Shown piece after piece: positions 36,764-45,450 of a DNA stretch of 61,733 nt (position 1 is the first letter of the stretch; each line of letters opens with the position of its first letter). The translations under genes and the position numbers were made by a program. This DNA comes from Elainella sp. Prado103 (lineage in GTDB: Bacteria > Cyanobacteriota > Cyanobacteriia > Elainellales > Elainellaceae): contig JALOOM010000028.1 of assembly GCA_025454395.1 (NCBI GenBank), positions 1 through 61,733 on the forward strand, written 5' to 3'. Under the pieces are notes generated by a model. That model ran no database searches, was not told where the DNA came from, and saw only the letters and a program-made list of their open reading frames with translations.

Positions 36764-37660
36764 TCATCCCTTTACTGCCCCCGCCGTTAACCCCTGCACG
36801 ATCCGTCGCTGAAAGAGCAGCACCAATACCACCAACGGCAAAGTACCCACTACGGTGGCGGCCGCCAAGGCTCCATAGGGAATCTCAAACACGGCCGTGC
36901 CGCTCAACTGAGCCACCGCCACTGGGATTGTTTTCATCGATTCGCGCGTAATGAAGGTTAAGGCGAAAATGAATTCGTTCCAGGCGGCAATAAATGCCAG
37001 AATACCCGTCGTGACGAGGGCAGGCAGAGTCAGGGGTAGCAAGATCTGCCACAGCATCTGGAGGGTGTTGTAGCCATCCACCTTGGCGGAATCCTCCAGA
37101 TCACGCGGCAACTGCTGGAAAAAGCTGCGCATCACCAAAATTGTCAGCGGCAGATTGATCGCCGTGTAGGGCACGATCAACGCTAAGTAGTGATTGGCCA
37201 GTCCAAACATACGCACCAACTCCAGCAAGCCCAAAAACAGCAGAATGTAGGGAAACAGCGTCACAATCAGCACCCCCGCCAGGAGCGCCGATTCACCTGG
37301 TAATCGCAACCGGGCTAGTGCATAGGCTGCCGGTGTGCCGATCGCCAGACAGAGCAAGGTGGAGAGGCTGGCCACTAAAAAACTGTTCAACATATAGTTG
37401 AAAAAAGGCTGTCGCCGAAAGATCTCCAGATAATGTTCCGCCGTGAACTGCCGGGGCAAGTAAACATTCGGGATCGCGGCGATGTCGGCAGTAGTTTTCA
37501 CCGAAGTTAACACCTGCCAGAGGATCGGAGCCAGACTGAAACCGACGATCGCCCCAATCGCCAGCCCGAACCCCAACCGTTGCATCCAAACCACCTGAGC
37601 GCGCCGATTTGATCGAGAAGAGGGCGATCGGGAGGATTGCCTGGGTGAAAGTTGGGTCAT
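36764..37660 (-). CDS. Sugar ABC importer, permease (MalG type)
   Basis: About 298 residues, six helices. The EAA loop is DSAKVDGYNTLQMLWQILLPLTLP, as in carbohydrate permeases. The ATG at 37660 overlaps the stop of the upstream permease (ATGA), showing translational coupling; the longer frame to 37708 is less likely. Confidence 0.9.
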   Translation of the reverse strand: MTQLSPRQSSRSPSSRSNRRAQVVWMQRLGFGLAIGAIVGFSLAPILWQVLTSVKTTADIAAIPNVYLPRQFTAEHYLEIFRRQPFFNYMLNSFLVASLSTLLCLAIGTPAAYALARLRLPGESALLAGVLIVTLFPYILLFLGLLELVRMFGLANHYLALIVPYTAINLPLTILVMRSFFQQLPRDLEDSAKVDGYNTLQMLWQILLPLTLPALVTTGILAFIAAWNEFIFALTFITRESMKTIPVAVAQLSGTAVFEIPYGALAAATVVGTLPLVVLVLLFQRRIVQGLTAGAVKG

Positions 37661-38571
37661 CGGGAATCTCCTAAATTGTGAGCAGCGCGTAGCCGAGTCA
37701 GCCCCCAAGCGGCCAGAGCCACCGCCAAACTGAGAATGACAAAGGTAACCACAACCAGTGCCGCCCCATAGCCAAAATCAAGGTAGCGCATGATCGTGGC
37801 ATAGATATAAATCGAAACTGTTTCCGTGGCACCGCCGGGCCCACCCCCAGTCATCACCTGAATCAAGTCAAAAATGCCAAACGCTTGGGCAAATCGAAAC
37901 AGACTGGCGATCAAAATCTGGGGCAACAGTAACGGCAAGGTAATTTGCCAAAAGCTTTGCCAGGCAGTGGCACCATCGATCGCATGGGCCTCATAGAGAT
38001 CGGCCGGAATGGATTGCAAACCCGCCAGGAGCAAAATCGCAATAAAGGGAGTCGTTTTCCAAACATCTGCGGCAATCACCGTCCAGAGGGCCCAGTTGGG
38101 ATCGCCTAGCCAGTTGACTCCGGTTTGAATCAGCCCCAACCGCAGGAGCAGATCATTCCAGACCCCAAACTGATCGTTAAAAATCCAAGTCCAGGTTGTC
38201 GCAATCAGGGCAGTGGGCAAGGCCCAAGGCAATAGAGCGATCGTCCGCACCACCCCGCGGCCCCGAAACGATCGATTCAGCACGAGGGCGATCCCCAAAC
38301 CCAGCAGCAGTTCCAGCAACACCGACAAGACTGTGAATAGGGTCGTATTACCCAGACTCTGCCAAAAGCGACCATCAACAGCCATACGACTGTAATTACT
38401 CAAACCCGTAAACACGGGCTGCAATTCGGTGCCCAGGTTTTGGCTAAACAGGCTTAAGCCGATCGATCGGGCGATCGGATAGGCATAGATCAGGATCAGA
38501 AAGAGCAAAGCCGGCGCAACTAACCACCAGCCGGTGCGCTGTTCCCGCTGCCGTAAGCTATCTTGGCGCAT
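37657..38571 (-). CDS. Sugar ABC importer, permease (MalF type)
   Basis: 304 residues, six helices. N-terminus RTGWWLVAPALLFLILIYAYPIARS and EAA loop YEAHAIDGATAWQSFWQITLPLL are typical. The stop codon of the binding-protein gene is directly before its ATG, with no gap; it overlaps the next permease by four bases. Confidence 0.9.
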   Translation of the reverse strand: MRQDSLRQREQRTGWWLVAPALLFLILIYAYPIARSIGLSLFSQNLGTELQPVFTGLSNYSRMAVDGRFWQSLGNTTLFTVLSVLLELLLGLGIALVLNRSFRGRGVVRTIALLPWALPTALIATTWTWIFNDQFGVWNDLLLRLGLIQTGVNWLGDPNWALWTVIAADVWKTTPFIAILLLAGLQSIPADLYEAHAIDGATAWQSFWQITLPLLLPQILIASLFRFAQAFGIFDLIQVMTGGGPGGATETVSIYIYATIMRYLDFGYGAALVVVTFVILSLAVALAAWGLTRLRAAHNLGDSR

Positions 38572-39948
38572 TTAACTCACCTCCTGGACTGGGTCAATCG
38601 GCTCCGCCGCAGAGAGTGGGTTGGTCGATCGACCCAGAAGCGCCCGCGTTTCAGTGGCAGCCGCCTGGAGAGCCGCCTCAGGAGTCATGCGATCGGTAAT
38701 TGCAGCACTGAGGTAGCGCTGCAAAATGTCGGATGCTTGGGCATATTGGGCGATCGGGGGGCGCAAGACTGCATTCTCTACCACCGGCATCAAGTTGGCA
38801 AAGTAGGGATACCGAGCCAGCACCTCCGGATCGGCATACAGAGAACGCCGGGTAGGCAAATAGCCATTGTCCAGAATCGATCGCTTTTGACCGGCCGGAC
38901 TGGCATAAAACTGAGCCGCCTTCAACGCTGCCTCCGGATGGGCTGTCGTTTTTGCAATGCCGATTCCCCATCCTCCCAGGCAAGCGGCACTGGCTAATCC
39001 AGGTTCATGTACCATCAGCCGAATGTTGAACTTCCCTTGCACCGGCGAATCAGCCGCATTGCTGAGCGGATAGGCATAGGGCCAGTTGTGCATAAACGCC
39101 ACCTCACCCCCTTGAAATAGCCGTCGAGCATCTTCATGCTGGTAATTGGTGACACCCGGTGGCGAAATCCCGACTCCAATCGTGTTGCGCAGAAATTGCA
39201 GCGCTTGGATCGCTTCCGATCGATCGAGCCCCACTTCCAGGTTGTCCGGATTCACCCAAAAGCCACCATGCCCCGCCAAGATATCCACAAACACGGCGGC
39301 CAATCCTTCAAACTGTCGCCCCTGCCAGACATATCCCCAGCGAGCGATCCCAGCGCTTTGTAACAGTTGAGCCGCCGCCACCAGATCGGCAAAGGTTTCC
39401 GGCGGTTGAATGCCCACTTGTTGCAGCCAATCCTGCCGATAGTAGAGGAGTTGCACATCCGATCGCACCGGCAAGCGGTATAGCCGACCGTTATAGCGTC
39501 CTCCTGCCAGATCAGCCGCCATAAAATCTGCCAGATCAGCCGCAGGAATGCGATCAGTGAGATCCAGCAACCAGCCCGCCGCCGCGAATTTAGGCAACCA
39601 GACCACATCCATCATGACTAAATCGTAGGGCGATCCGCCCAACAGGAAAGCAGAGGTGTAGAGGTCTTCAATCAAATTGGAAGCATTGGGCCCTTCAATC
39701 ACATCAATTTTGATGCCTGGATTTTCGGCTTCAAATGCTGCCACCAAACTTTTTCCCTGAGCAGCATCCAACGCTGAGGTGAGCATGGTGAGATGGATCG
39801 GCTGCTGTGACCAAACCAGCCGAGCACTCACAACAATCCCCAAACAGCACAGCATCAAGCCAATAAACCGCAGTCGCTGATTGAACCAGGACAATCCTTG
39901 CGGTTTAATCCAGTTTAAGAACCCGTGGCGTGGACGATCGAGACCCAT
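38572..39948 (-). CDS. Sugar ABC importer, solute-binding protein
   Basis: About 458 residues, family 1 extracellular binding protein. An N-terminal anchor (FIGLMLCCLGIVVSARLVW) is followed by the domain beginning IHLTMLTSALDAAQGKSLV and GIKIDVIEGPN. No lipobox, so it may stay membrane-anchored through its signal. ATG 39948 used; an ATG at 39996 is also in frame. First gene of the importer operon. Confidence 0.86.
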   Translation of the reverse strand: MGLDRPRHGFLNWIKPQGLSWFNQRLRFIGLMLCCLGIVVSARLVWSQQPIHLTMLTSALDAAQGKSLVAAFEAENPGIKIDVIEGPNASNLIEDLYTSAFLLGGSPYDLVMMDVVWLPKFAAAGWLLDLTDRIPAADLADFMAADLAGGRYNGRLYRLPVRSDVQLLYYRQDWLQQVGIQPPETFADLVAAAQLLQSAGIARWGYVWQGRQFEGLAAVFVDILAGHGGFWVNPDNLEVGLDRSEAIQALQFLRNTIGVGISPPGVTNYQHEDARRLFQGGEVAFMHNWPYAYPLSNAADSPVQGKFNIRLMVHEPGLASAACLGGWGIGIAKTTAHPEAALKAAQFYASPAGQKRSILDNGYLPTRRSLYADPEVLARYPYFANLMPVVENAVLRPPIAQYAQASDILQRYLSAAITDRMTPEAALQAAATETRALLGRSTNPLSAAEPIDPVQEVS

Positions 39949-40526
39949 GATGCAGAAGCCGGTATCGGCGATAGCTATAGGAGCCATGCTAGACAATTAT
40001 CTAGATCGACTTTGAAATGTAGCAATAATTTTTTACATCCACCCGATCGTTCCTAAACAGTTTATTCGGCAATGGTCGGACGCTTCTCCGTTATTTACTA
40101 AATACCTCCAGGATATATGTCTGTGTCTACCAGCCATCCTTGTGATCGATCGGGCATTTCTGGATCAACGCTTACTTTGAGAATGGGATTTTTGAGAATG
40201 GCATTTTGCCCGAATGTAGTCTTCAAACCGTACCACCGCCGCTCAATCTTTGCTGCAATTTTGATCGATTCAACGCTGCTATGAGCCAATAGATCTCAAG
40301 GCAAACTCGCTCAATAATCCCGATAACATTGTGGAAGAACTGAAGCCGCAATTCAGAGTCATTCCCTTCATTAAGCAATCCCAGCACCAACCCTTAACCT
40401 GCTTTCACCCTCGCTGGAGAAATCGGGCTTGAAGTTAACAAATTTGACAAGAATCAAGAAATATTTTGGATCAAAAAATCTTATTTATTTTTCCGTCTTT
40501 GGAGTATATTTAGAGAAATCGGGGGT

Positions 40527-40748
40527 TTGTATGTCTTGACAATCGTACCTTTCAAGCTCTACTCCCAACAAAATTCAATTGTACAATTTTTATTTATCAA
40601 GAGAAATAAAATTAGCGTTTCTGAACTGGCCGAAATCACTAAAAAATTTTTGAAAAGATTTAAAAAGTTTCTTTCTCTATATATAGCGTTGATCACACTA
40701 CATCCCAAATTGGCATACGCTAAAAATAGAAAAGCAACCAACTTTTAG
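40527..40748 (+). CDS. Possible small protein with late signal-like segment
   Basis: 73-codon frame starting with TTG. Its second half reads KKFLKRFKKFLSLYIALITL followed by HPKLAYAKN, which resembles a signal peptide with an AYA cleavage site, but placed 30 residues from the start. It may be a decayed gene or a chance frame in AT-rich DNA. No good ribosome site. Confidence 0.22.
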   Translation: MYVLTIVPFKLYSQQNSIVQFLFIKRNKISVSELAEITKKFLKRFKKFLSLYIALITLHPKLAYAKNRKATNF

Positions 40749-40942
40749 GACTCGGTGAATAGTTTCTGGTAGCCAAAAATAGTACAAATATATATCGTCT
40801 CCCTGATGCAAGTATGTTACTCATAAAAAAGCGATGGAAGAATTTTAGTTTTTACTTCATTCTTTCCTGATGCTGATAAAGGTTCGGTGAAATCAAAAAT
40901 ATTCAGGTTCAATCCCTGGAATTTTCACGCCTTTCAATGGAT

Positions 40943-40971
40943 CTATCTTGTAGTAGATCTACTGCTGATAG
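40943..40971. promoter_or_regulatory. Compound palindrome before small-peptide gene
   Basis: The perfect 12-mer AGTAGATCTACT (40952-40963) is framed by CTATC (40943) and GATAG (40967-40971), giving a two-step hairpin 77 bases before the ATG. It may be an operator or a 5' leader structure. Confidence 0.5.
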
Positions 40972-41047
40972 AGCGAGTTCAGTTACGGTTCCGTTTCTTC
41001 GATTGAGCCGTTGAATTTGTTTTACTTACCTTCTTTGAGGAAAAGCT

Positions 41048-41305
41048 ATGGAAACCCTTGCATATCTCCACGGTGCTGAAGGCTACGAGTCTGAAGCAAA
41101 AGAACTGAACCTCGGTGGTTTGAAAACCGTTGTCACCGCTGGCCTATTGGCTGCTGGTGTCACGGCTGGTGTTGTTAGCGCCACTGCTGATTCTGCATCG
41201 GCACACTGCCATGGTTGCTACCGCCGCGTTTACTACCGTCCGATCTACTTCCCTCGCCACTACTATGCATACCCTGTTCACTACCGTCCTTGCTACTACT
41301 ACTAA
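41048..41305 (+). CDS. Small Tyr/His-rich peptide with leader and hydrophobic core
   Basis: 85 residues, family not recognised. Three parts: an acidic N-terminus of 24 residues ending ELNLGG, a hydrophobic Ala/Gly/Val segment (LKTVVTAGLLAAGVTAGVV, then SATADSASA) and a C-terminal tail with 13 Tyr, 5 His, 5 Arg and 3 Cys, including HCHGC and the end YRPCYYY. ASA before HCHGC could be a signal-peptidase site; ELNLGG resembles a double-glycine leader end. GAGG lies seven bases before the ATG. The tail suggests metal binding or Tyr cross-linking outside the membrane, which is inference. A hairpin follows 104 bp after the stop. Confidence 0.75.
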   Translation: METLAYLHGAEGYESEAKELNLGGLKTVVTAGLLAAGVTAGVVSATADSASAHCHGCYRRVYYRPIYFPRHYYAYPVHYRPCYYY

Positions 41306-41408
41306 GGCGGCAGAATCAGGAAGGGCAAGTATTTACTAATATTGCAATTAGCAAGTTAGTAATGTTGCCCTGAATGCATCTGGCAAAATGCAGGTATATC
41401 AGAAGAGA

Positions 41409-41434
41409 GGCTTCGTTCTGCGGAGGACGGAGCC
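41409..41434. terminator. Hairpin after the small-peptide gene
   Basis: 10-bp stem (GGCTTCGTTC with GGACGGAGCC, two G-U pairs) and a six-base loop. No strong T-run follows, so it may be a terminator of the weak kind or a stabilising 3' hairpin. Confidence 0.5.
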
Positions 41435-41506
41435 TTCACTCTTGGAAATGGAGAGAAACGATTTCAAGTGATGTAGGGCAGTAGGCTGCTTTATTCGTTC
41501 TCCACT

Positions 41507-42433
41507 CTACCTTGCTTCCTGTTTTAAATCCCGTTCCATCAAAGCTTCTACGGCTTGTTGCGCTGTAATCTGTCCATTCAGCAATCGATAAACCTGGCGA
41601 GACACAGGAACGATGATGCCTTTGCGATCGGCCAGTTCAATCAACACATTGGTCGTGTTAACACCTTCAGCCGTACTTTGTAGTTCCGTCAAGATTTGTT
41701 CTAGTGTTTTGCCTTGGGCCAACCCGTAGCCAACGCGATAATTGCGGCTCAGAAAACTCGTGCAGGTGGCCAGCAGATCCCCTAGACCAGAGAGTCCAAA
41801 GAAGGTTTCTGGTTGACCGCCCAGTTGCGTGCCGACTCGAATCATTTCAGCCAGGGCTCGCGTAATTAAACCCGATCGGGCGTTTGTCCCCAGGTTCAAC
41901 CCATCGCAAACCCCAGCCGCAATCGCAATCACATTTTTGAGGGTGCCGCCCAATTCGGTGCCGATCGGATCGGTATTGGTGTAAATGCGGAACCGATCGG
42001 AAGAGAGCGCCAGTTGCACCTGGGATGCCGCTGCCGCATCATGACTGGCCACCACCGTGGCAGCGGGCAACCCTTGCTGAATTTCCTCCGATAGATTGGG
42101 GCCTGATAGCACCACGATCGCTCGATCGGGATAGGCTGCCTGCCAGATCGCTGAGGCAGTTAATTGAGTCGCCGGATCTAAGCCCTTGGTGGCACTCACC
42201 AGAGTCGCTTGAGGCGGCAGGGGCATCGATCGCAGCCGCTCAATGGTTTCCGGTACCCCTTTGATGGAAAGGGCGGAAATGATCAGACTGGTTCCCTCCA
42301 CAGCTTCTGCCAGCGAAGTTGATCCCTGCCGCGACCAGACCTTCACCTGATGCCCGCGCTTACGAGCCAGCGTGGCCAATGCCGATCCCCAGGCTCCCGA
42401 TCCTAAAATGGCGATCGAGGTCGGAGTTGGCAT
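41507..42433 (-). CDS. gpsA: Glycerol-3-phosphate dehydrogenase [NAD(P)+]
   Basis: Reduces dihydroxyacetone phosphate to sn-glycerol 3-phosphate for phospholipids. About 308 residues from the ATG at 42433; the frame is open to 42529 and would add a Pro/Asp-rich tail not usual in the family. NAD motif ILGSGAWGSALA, VSATKGLDP, LSGPNLSEEI, the catalytic-lysine segment GGTLKNVIAIAAGVCDGL and FFGLSGLGDLLATC are all present. It follows the M3 peptidase gene on the same strand. Confidence 0.94.
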   Translation of the reverse strand: MPTPTSIAILGSGAWGSALATLARKRGHQVKVWSRQGSTSLAEAVEGTSLIISALSIKGVPETIERLRSMPLPPQATLVSATKGLDPATQLTASAIWQAAYPDRAIVVLSGPNLSEEIQQGLPAATVVASHDAAAASQVQLALSSDRFRIYTNTDPIGTELGGTLKNVIAIAAGVCDGLNLGTNARSGLITRALAEMIRVGTQLGGQPETFFGLSGLGDLLATCTSFLSRNYRVGYGLAQGKTLEQILTELQSTAEGVNTTNVLIELADRKGIIVPVSRQVYRLLNGQITAQQAVEALMERDLKQEAR

Positions 42434-42556
42434 CCCATCCAGTGGCGTGGGTTGATGCTGATGATCTGGTCGAGCGTCTCCCGGTTCCGTTGGGCGGGTA
42501 TCAGTTGGGCTATCAGAAGATGAGTTCACTGCGATCGATTCCCCAAAGAGTCTCGG

Positions 42557-44644
42557 CTAAGCTGCCAGACCATTATGGCGCAACAGAGCGGCCGTGTTCG
42601 GTTCGCGCCCTCGGAAAGCCCGATAGACCTGCATCGGATGCTGACTTCCCCCTAACGCCAGCACCGTATTTCGGAATCGATGCCCCACTTGAGCGATCTG
42701 TTGCTCATCGTCGAGTCCTGCTTCCTCAAAGGCCGCAAAGGCATCGGCACTCAGCACTTCTGCCCACTTGTAGCTGTAGTAGCCCGCTGCATACCCCCCA
42801 GAGAAAATATGCCCAAAGGCAGAGAGGAAAGAGTCTTCCGGTAACGGAGCCAGCACCGTTGTTTTTTCCGCGATCCGTCGCCGCACCTGTTCCGGCGTTT
42901 CGCTGCCATGGGGCTGATAGCGATGGTGTAGCTCTAAGTCAACCCAGCTAAAGTGGATTTGCCGCAGCATCACACTGCCACTCATGTAGGTACGGGCTGC
43001 CAGCAGTTTCTGGTAGTAGTGTTCTGGCAGGGGTTCGCCGGTTTCGTAGTGCTTGCCGAGGCTGAGCAAGGTAGGGCGATGATAGCACCAGTTTTCCATA
43101 AATTGGCTGGGCAGCTCAACCGCATCCCATTCCACATTGCGAATCCCAGAGGCTTTACCATAATCAACCTGGGTGAGCATATGCTGCAAGCCATGCCCAA
43201 ATTCATGAAATAGGGTTTCCACCTCGCCAAAGGTCATCAAGCTGGGCTTGCCGTCCACCGGCGGGGTTTGGTTGCAGACTAAGTAAGCCACGGGGAGCCG
43301 AATCGAGGCTCCTGCTTTGCCGCTGACTCTGGCCCGGCCGATACATTCATCCATCCAGGCTCCACCGCGTTTTTCAGCGGGTCGGCTGTAGGGATCGAGG
43401 TAGAAATGGGCGATCGGACTACCCGATTGATCGGACACCTGGAAATAGCGGACATCCGGATGCCAGACGGGGGCTGTCCCATCGGCAGGGGTGATCACCA
43501 AGCCAAAAATCCGCTTCGACAGATCGAATAAGCCATGCAACACCTGTTCTAACGGGAAGTAAGGGCGCAGTTCTTCGGCATTAAAGTCAAACTTTTCTTC
43601 CCGCTGCCGTTCCGACCAGAAGGAAATATCCCAATGTTGCAGGGGCTCAGTTTCACCCTTCGATCGGGCATAGGCTTGCAGGGTTTCCAGATCTTGCTTG
43701 GCTGCGTCATAGCTGGCTTGCCGCAGCTCTTCCAGCAGTTGCTCGACAGATTCCACACTGGGAGCCATTTTGGCTGCCAAGCTCACTTCGGCGTAGCTGT
43801 TGTAGCCCAGCAATTTAGCTTGCTCCTGCCGCAGTTCCAGAATGCGCTCGATCAGGGGCTGGTTGTTCCACTCGCCGCTGGAAGCTCGACTGATAAAGAC
43901 GCGATAGAGCTTTTCGCGTAGATCACGCCGCTGGCTGTGCTGCATAAACGGCAAATAGCTGGGCATATCCAGGGTAATCCGCCAAGGCCCGGCTTCCGGC
44001 GTGGCTGACTCTTCCCCGGCCGATCGGGCTGCCTGAGCGGCCAATCCCACCAAGCTAGGCGGCAATCCGGCCATGTCTTCCGGCTGGGTCAGGGTCAAAC
44101 TAAAGGCTTTGGTGGCATCTAAGACATGATTCGAGAAGCGCGTCGAGAGTTCGGCCAACTCCAACTGAATTTCGTTGAATCGCTGCTTGGCTGCACCCTG
44201 CAACCCCACCCCCGACAGTTCGGCATCCCGCAATGCTGACTCGACGATCCGTTGCTGGGCGGGTTCGAGTTGCGGCCATTGCTCGCCCTGACGTAGTGCT
44301 TTAAAGCCTTCATAGATCGGCTGACTCTGGCTGAGGCGATTCCAGAACTTGACTACTTCCGGCTGCATCTTCTCGTAGGCTTGCCGCAATTCGGGGCTAT
44401 TTTTTACCCCCATCAAATGCCCGACAATGCCCCAACTCCAGGATAACCGCTCTTCGATATGTTCCAGCGGCACCACCAGTCCTTCCCAGGTCGGTACCAA
44501 GTTGGCTTCGAGCTGATCCAACTGCGCTTCTAAGGATTGCAGTAGCTCGGTAATGGCAGGCTCGACCTGCTCAGGCTGAATTTTCTCAAACGGAGGCAAT
44601 CCTTCGCCAATTAACAGGGGATTGACCGCAGAAGTGGTAGTCAT
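42557..44644 (-). CDS. M3-family oligopeptidase (OpdA/PrlC type)
   Basis: Cytoplasmic zinc metallopeptidase that degrades short peptides, including cleaved signal peptides in E. coli. About 695 residues from ATG 44644. The zinc motif HEFGHGLQHML is near residue 479, preceded by PSLMTFGEVETLF, with the downstream Glu region typical of M3. The frame is open to 44743 but that extension is not family-like. Followed by gpsA. Confidence 0.93.
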   Translation of the reverse strand: MTTTSAVNPLLIGEGLPPFEKIQPEQVEPAITELLQSLEAQLDQLEANLVPTWEGLVVPLEHIEERLSWSWGIVGHLMGVKNSPELRQAYEKMQPEVVKFWNRLSQSQPIYEGFKALRQGEQWPQLEPAQQRIVESALRDAELSGVGLQGAAKQRFNEIQLELAELSTRFSNHVLDATKAFSLTLTQPEDMAGLPPSLVGLAAQAARSAGEESATPEAGPWRITLDMPSYLPFMQHSQRRDLREKLYRVFISRASSGEWNNQPLIERILELRQEQAKLLGYNSYAEVSLAAKMAPSVESVEQLLEELRQASYDAAKQDLETLQAYARSKGETEPLQHWDISFWSERQREEKFDFNAEELRPYFPLEQVLHGLFDLSKRIFGLVITPADGTAPVWHPDVRYFQVSDQSGSPIAHFYLDPYSRPAEKRGGAWMDECIGRARVSGKAGASIRLPVAYLVCNQTPPVDGKPSLMTFGEVETLFHEFGHGLQHMLTQVDYGKASGIRNVEWDAVELPSQFMENWCYHRPTLLSLGKHYETGEPLPEHYYQKLLAARTYMSGSVMLRQIHFSWVDLELHHRYQPHGSETPEQVRRRIAEKTTVLAPLPEDSFLSAFGHIFSGGYAAGYYSYKWAEVLSADAFAAFEEAGLDDEQQIAQVGHRFRNTVLALGGSQHPMQVYRAFRGREPNTAALLRHNGLAA

Positions 44645-45450
44645 GAGAATGCCGCGATGATTTTCATTTAGGTCTATTTTTCCCACTTTAGCGCACCGAT
44701 CGAGTCGATCGAGCCAACAGCCGATCCATCTTCCTTCAGTCAACCTATCCGGCGGACTGTCCCATCTCTGCTAGAAGTTTTGTAAGATTGGCTTTTTTAC
44801 AATCAGCTACAGTATTAGCGGCTACAATATTGGGCTCGGCTCAGAGTCGGACAGATCAGAGTCGGACAGATCAAAATCGGGCAAATCAAAATCGGGCAAA
44901 TCAGAGGCAGACAAATTAAAGTCGGGTAGATCAGAGGCAGACAAATCAAAGTCGGACAGATCAGAGGCAGGTAGATCAGAGGCAGACAAATCAAAGTCGG
45001 ACAGATCAGAGGCAGACAAATCAAAGTCGGACAGATCAGAGGCAGGTAGATCAGAGGCGGGCAAATCAAAATCGGGCAAATCAAAATCGGGTAGATCAGA
45101 GGCGGACAGATCAGAGGCAGGTAGATCAGAGGCGGGCAAATCAAAGTCGGACAGATCAGAGGCAGGTAGATCAGAGACGGACTATACAAAGATGATTTGC
45201 AAAAGATGACTTGCAGCCATTAGTCTTCGCTACGCCCGACTCCAGGCTTCAACCCCGATCACTCCTGATCACTCCCATGTCATCATTCATCAGTAAGGGA
45301 ATAGAGTGATCGCCCAACTATTCACGCTGTAGTGGTATTCACGAGTAGTATTCATGATCGTTGAGACATTCAAATACTGGCATTAGCCGGAGTCTCAAAC
45401 TTCTTGTTCCCACCTATGTTCTCACTAAAATACTAATAGATGTCACGACG
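44645..45450. other. Divergent intergenic region with large repeat array
   Basis: About 800 bp; nearly half is the 15-bp array below. The rest (45185-45450) has no gene, and presumably contains the promoter of the ADP-ribosylglycohydrolase. Confidence 0.5.
44842..45180. repeat. 15-bp tandem repeat, about 22 copies
   Basis: Consensus near CAGAGGCAGACAAAT / CAAAGTCGGACAGAT with strict 15-bp spacing. Because the unit is five codons long, two minus-strand frames stay open through the array. One reads SDLSA/SDLPA/DFDLP pentapeptides. I treat it as non-coding because starts are TTG without ribosome sites. Confidence 0.95.

Larger units (their letters stand above)
39997..41047. other. 1-kb AT-rich, gene-poor region
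   Basis: Much poorer in GC than its surroundings, especially 40440-40900. Contains a weak open frame (40527-40748), a T-arm-like hairpin (40903-40919, not a tRNA) and a compound palindrome before the small exported-peptide gene. A short minus-strand frame at 40098-40289 has no clear start signal and no recognised family. No transposase or integrase is visible. Confidence 0.55.

Noticed and set aside
40098-40289. 63-codon minus-strand frame that might be a transposase remnant
   Set aside because: No recognisable transposase motif, no inverted repeats and no start signal.
40903-40919. tRNA T-arm-like hairpin TCAGGTTCAATCCCTGG
   Set aside because: No matching acceptor stem, D-arm or anticodon arm is found at the right distance, so it is not a tRNA.
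42319-42951. 210-codon plus-strand frame across gpsA and the M3 peptidase gene
   Set aside because: Antisense to two clear genes; Pro/Arg-rich composition typical of shadow frames.
44842-45180. Possible CRISPR array
   Set aside because: Units are directly adjacent with no unique spacers, and no cas gene is in the window; the same holds for all other arrays.
44815-45189. Two long minus-strand open frames through the 15-bp array
   Set aside because: They are open only because the unit is five codons long; both would start with TTG without a ribosome site.
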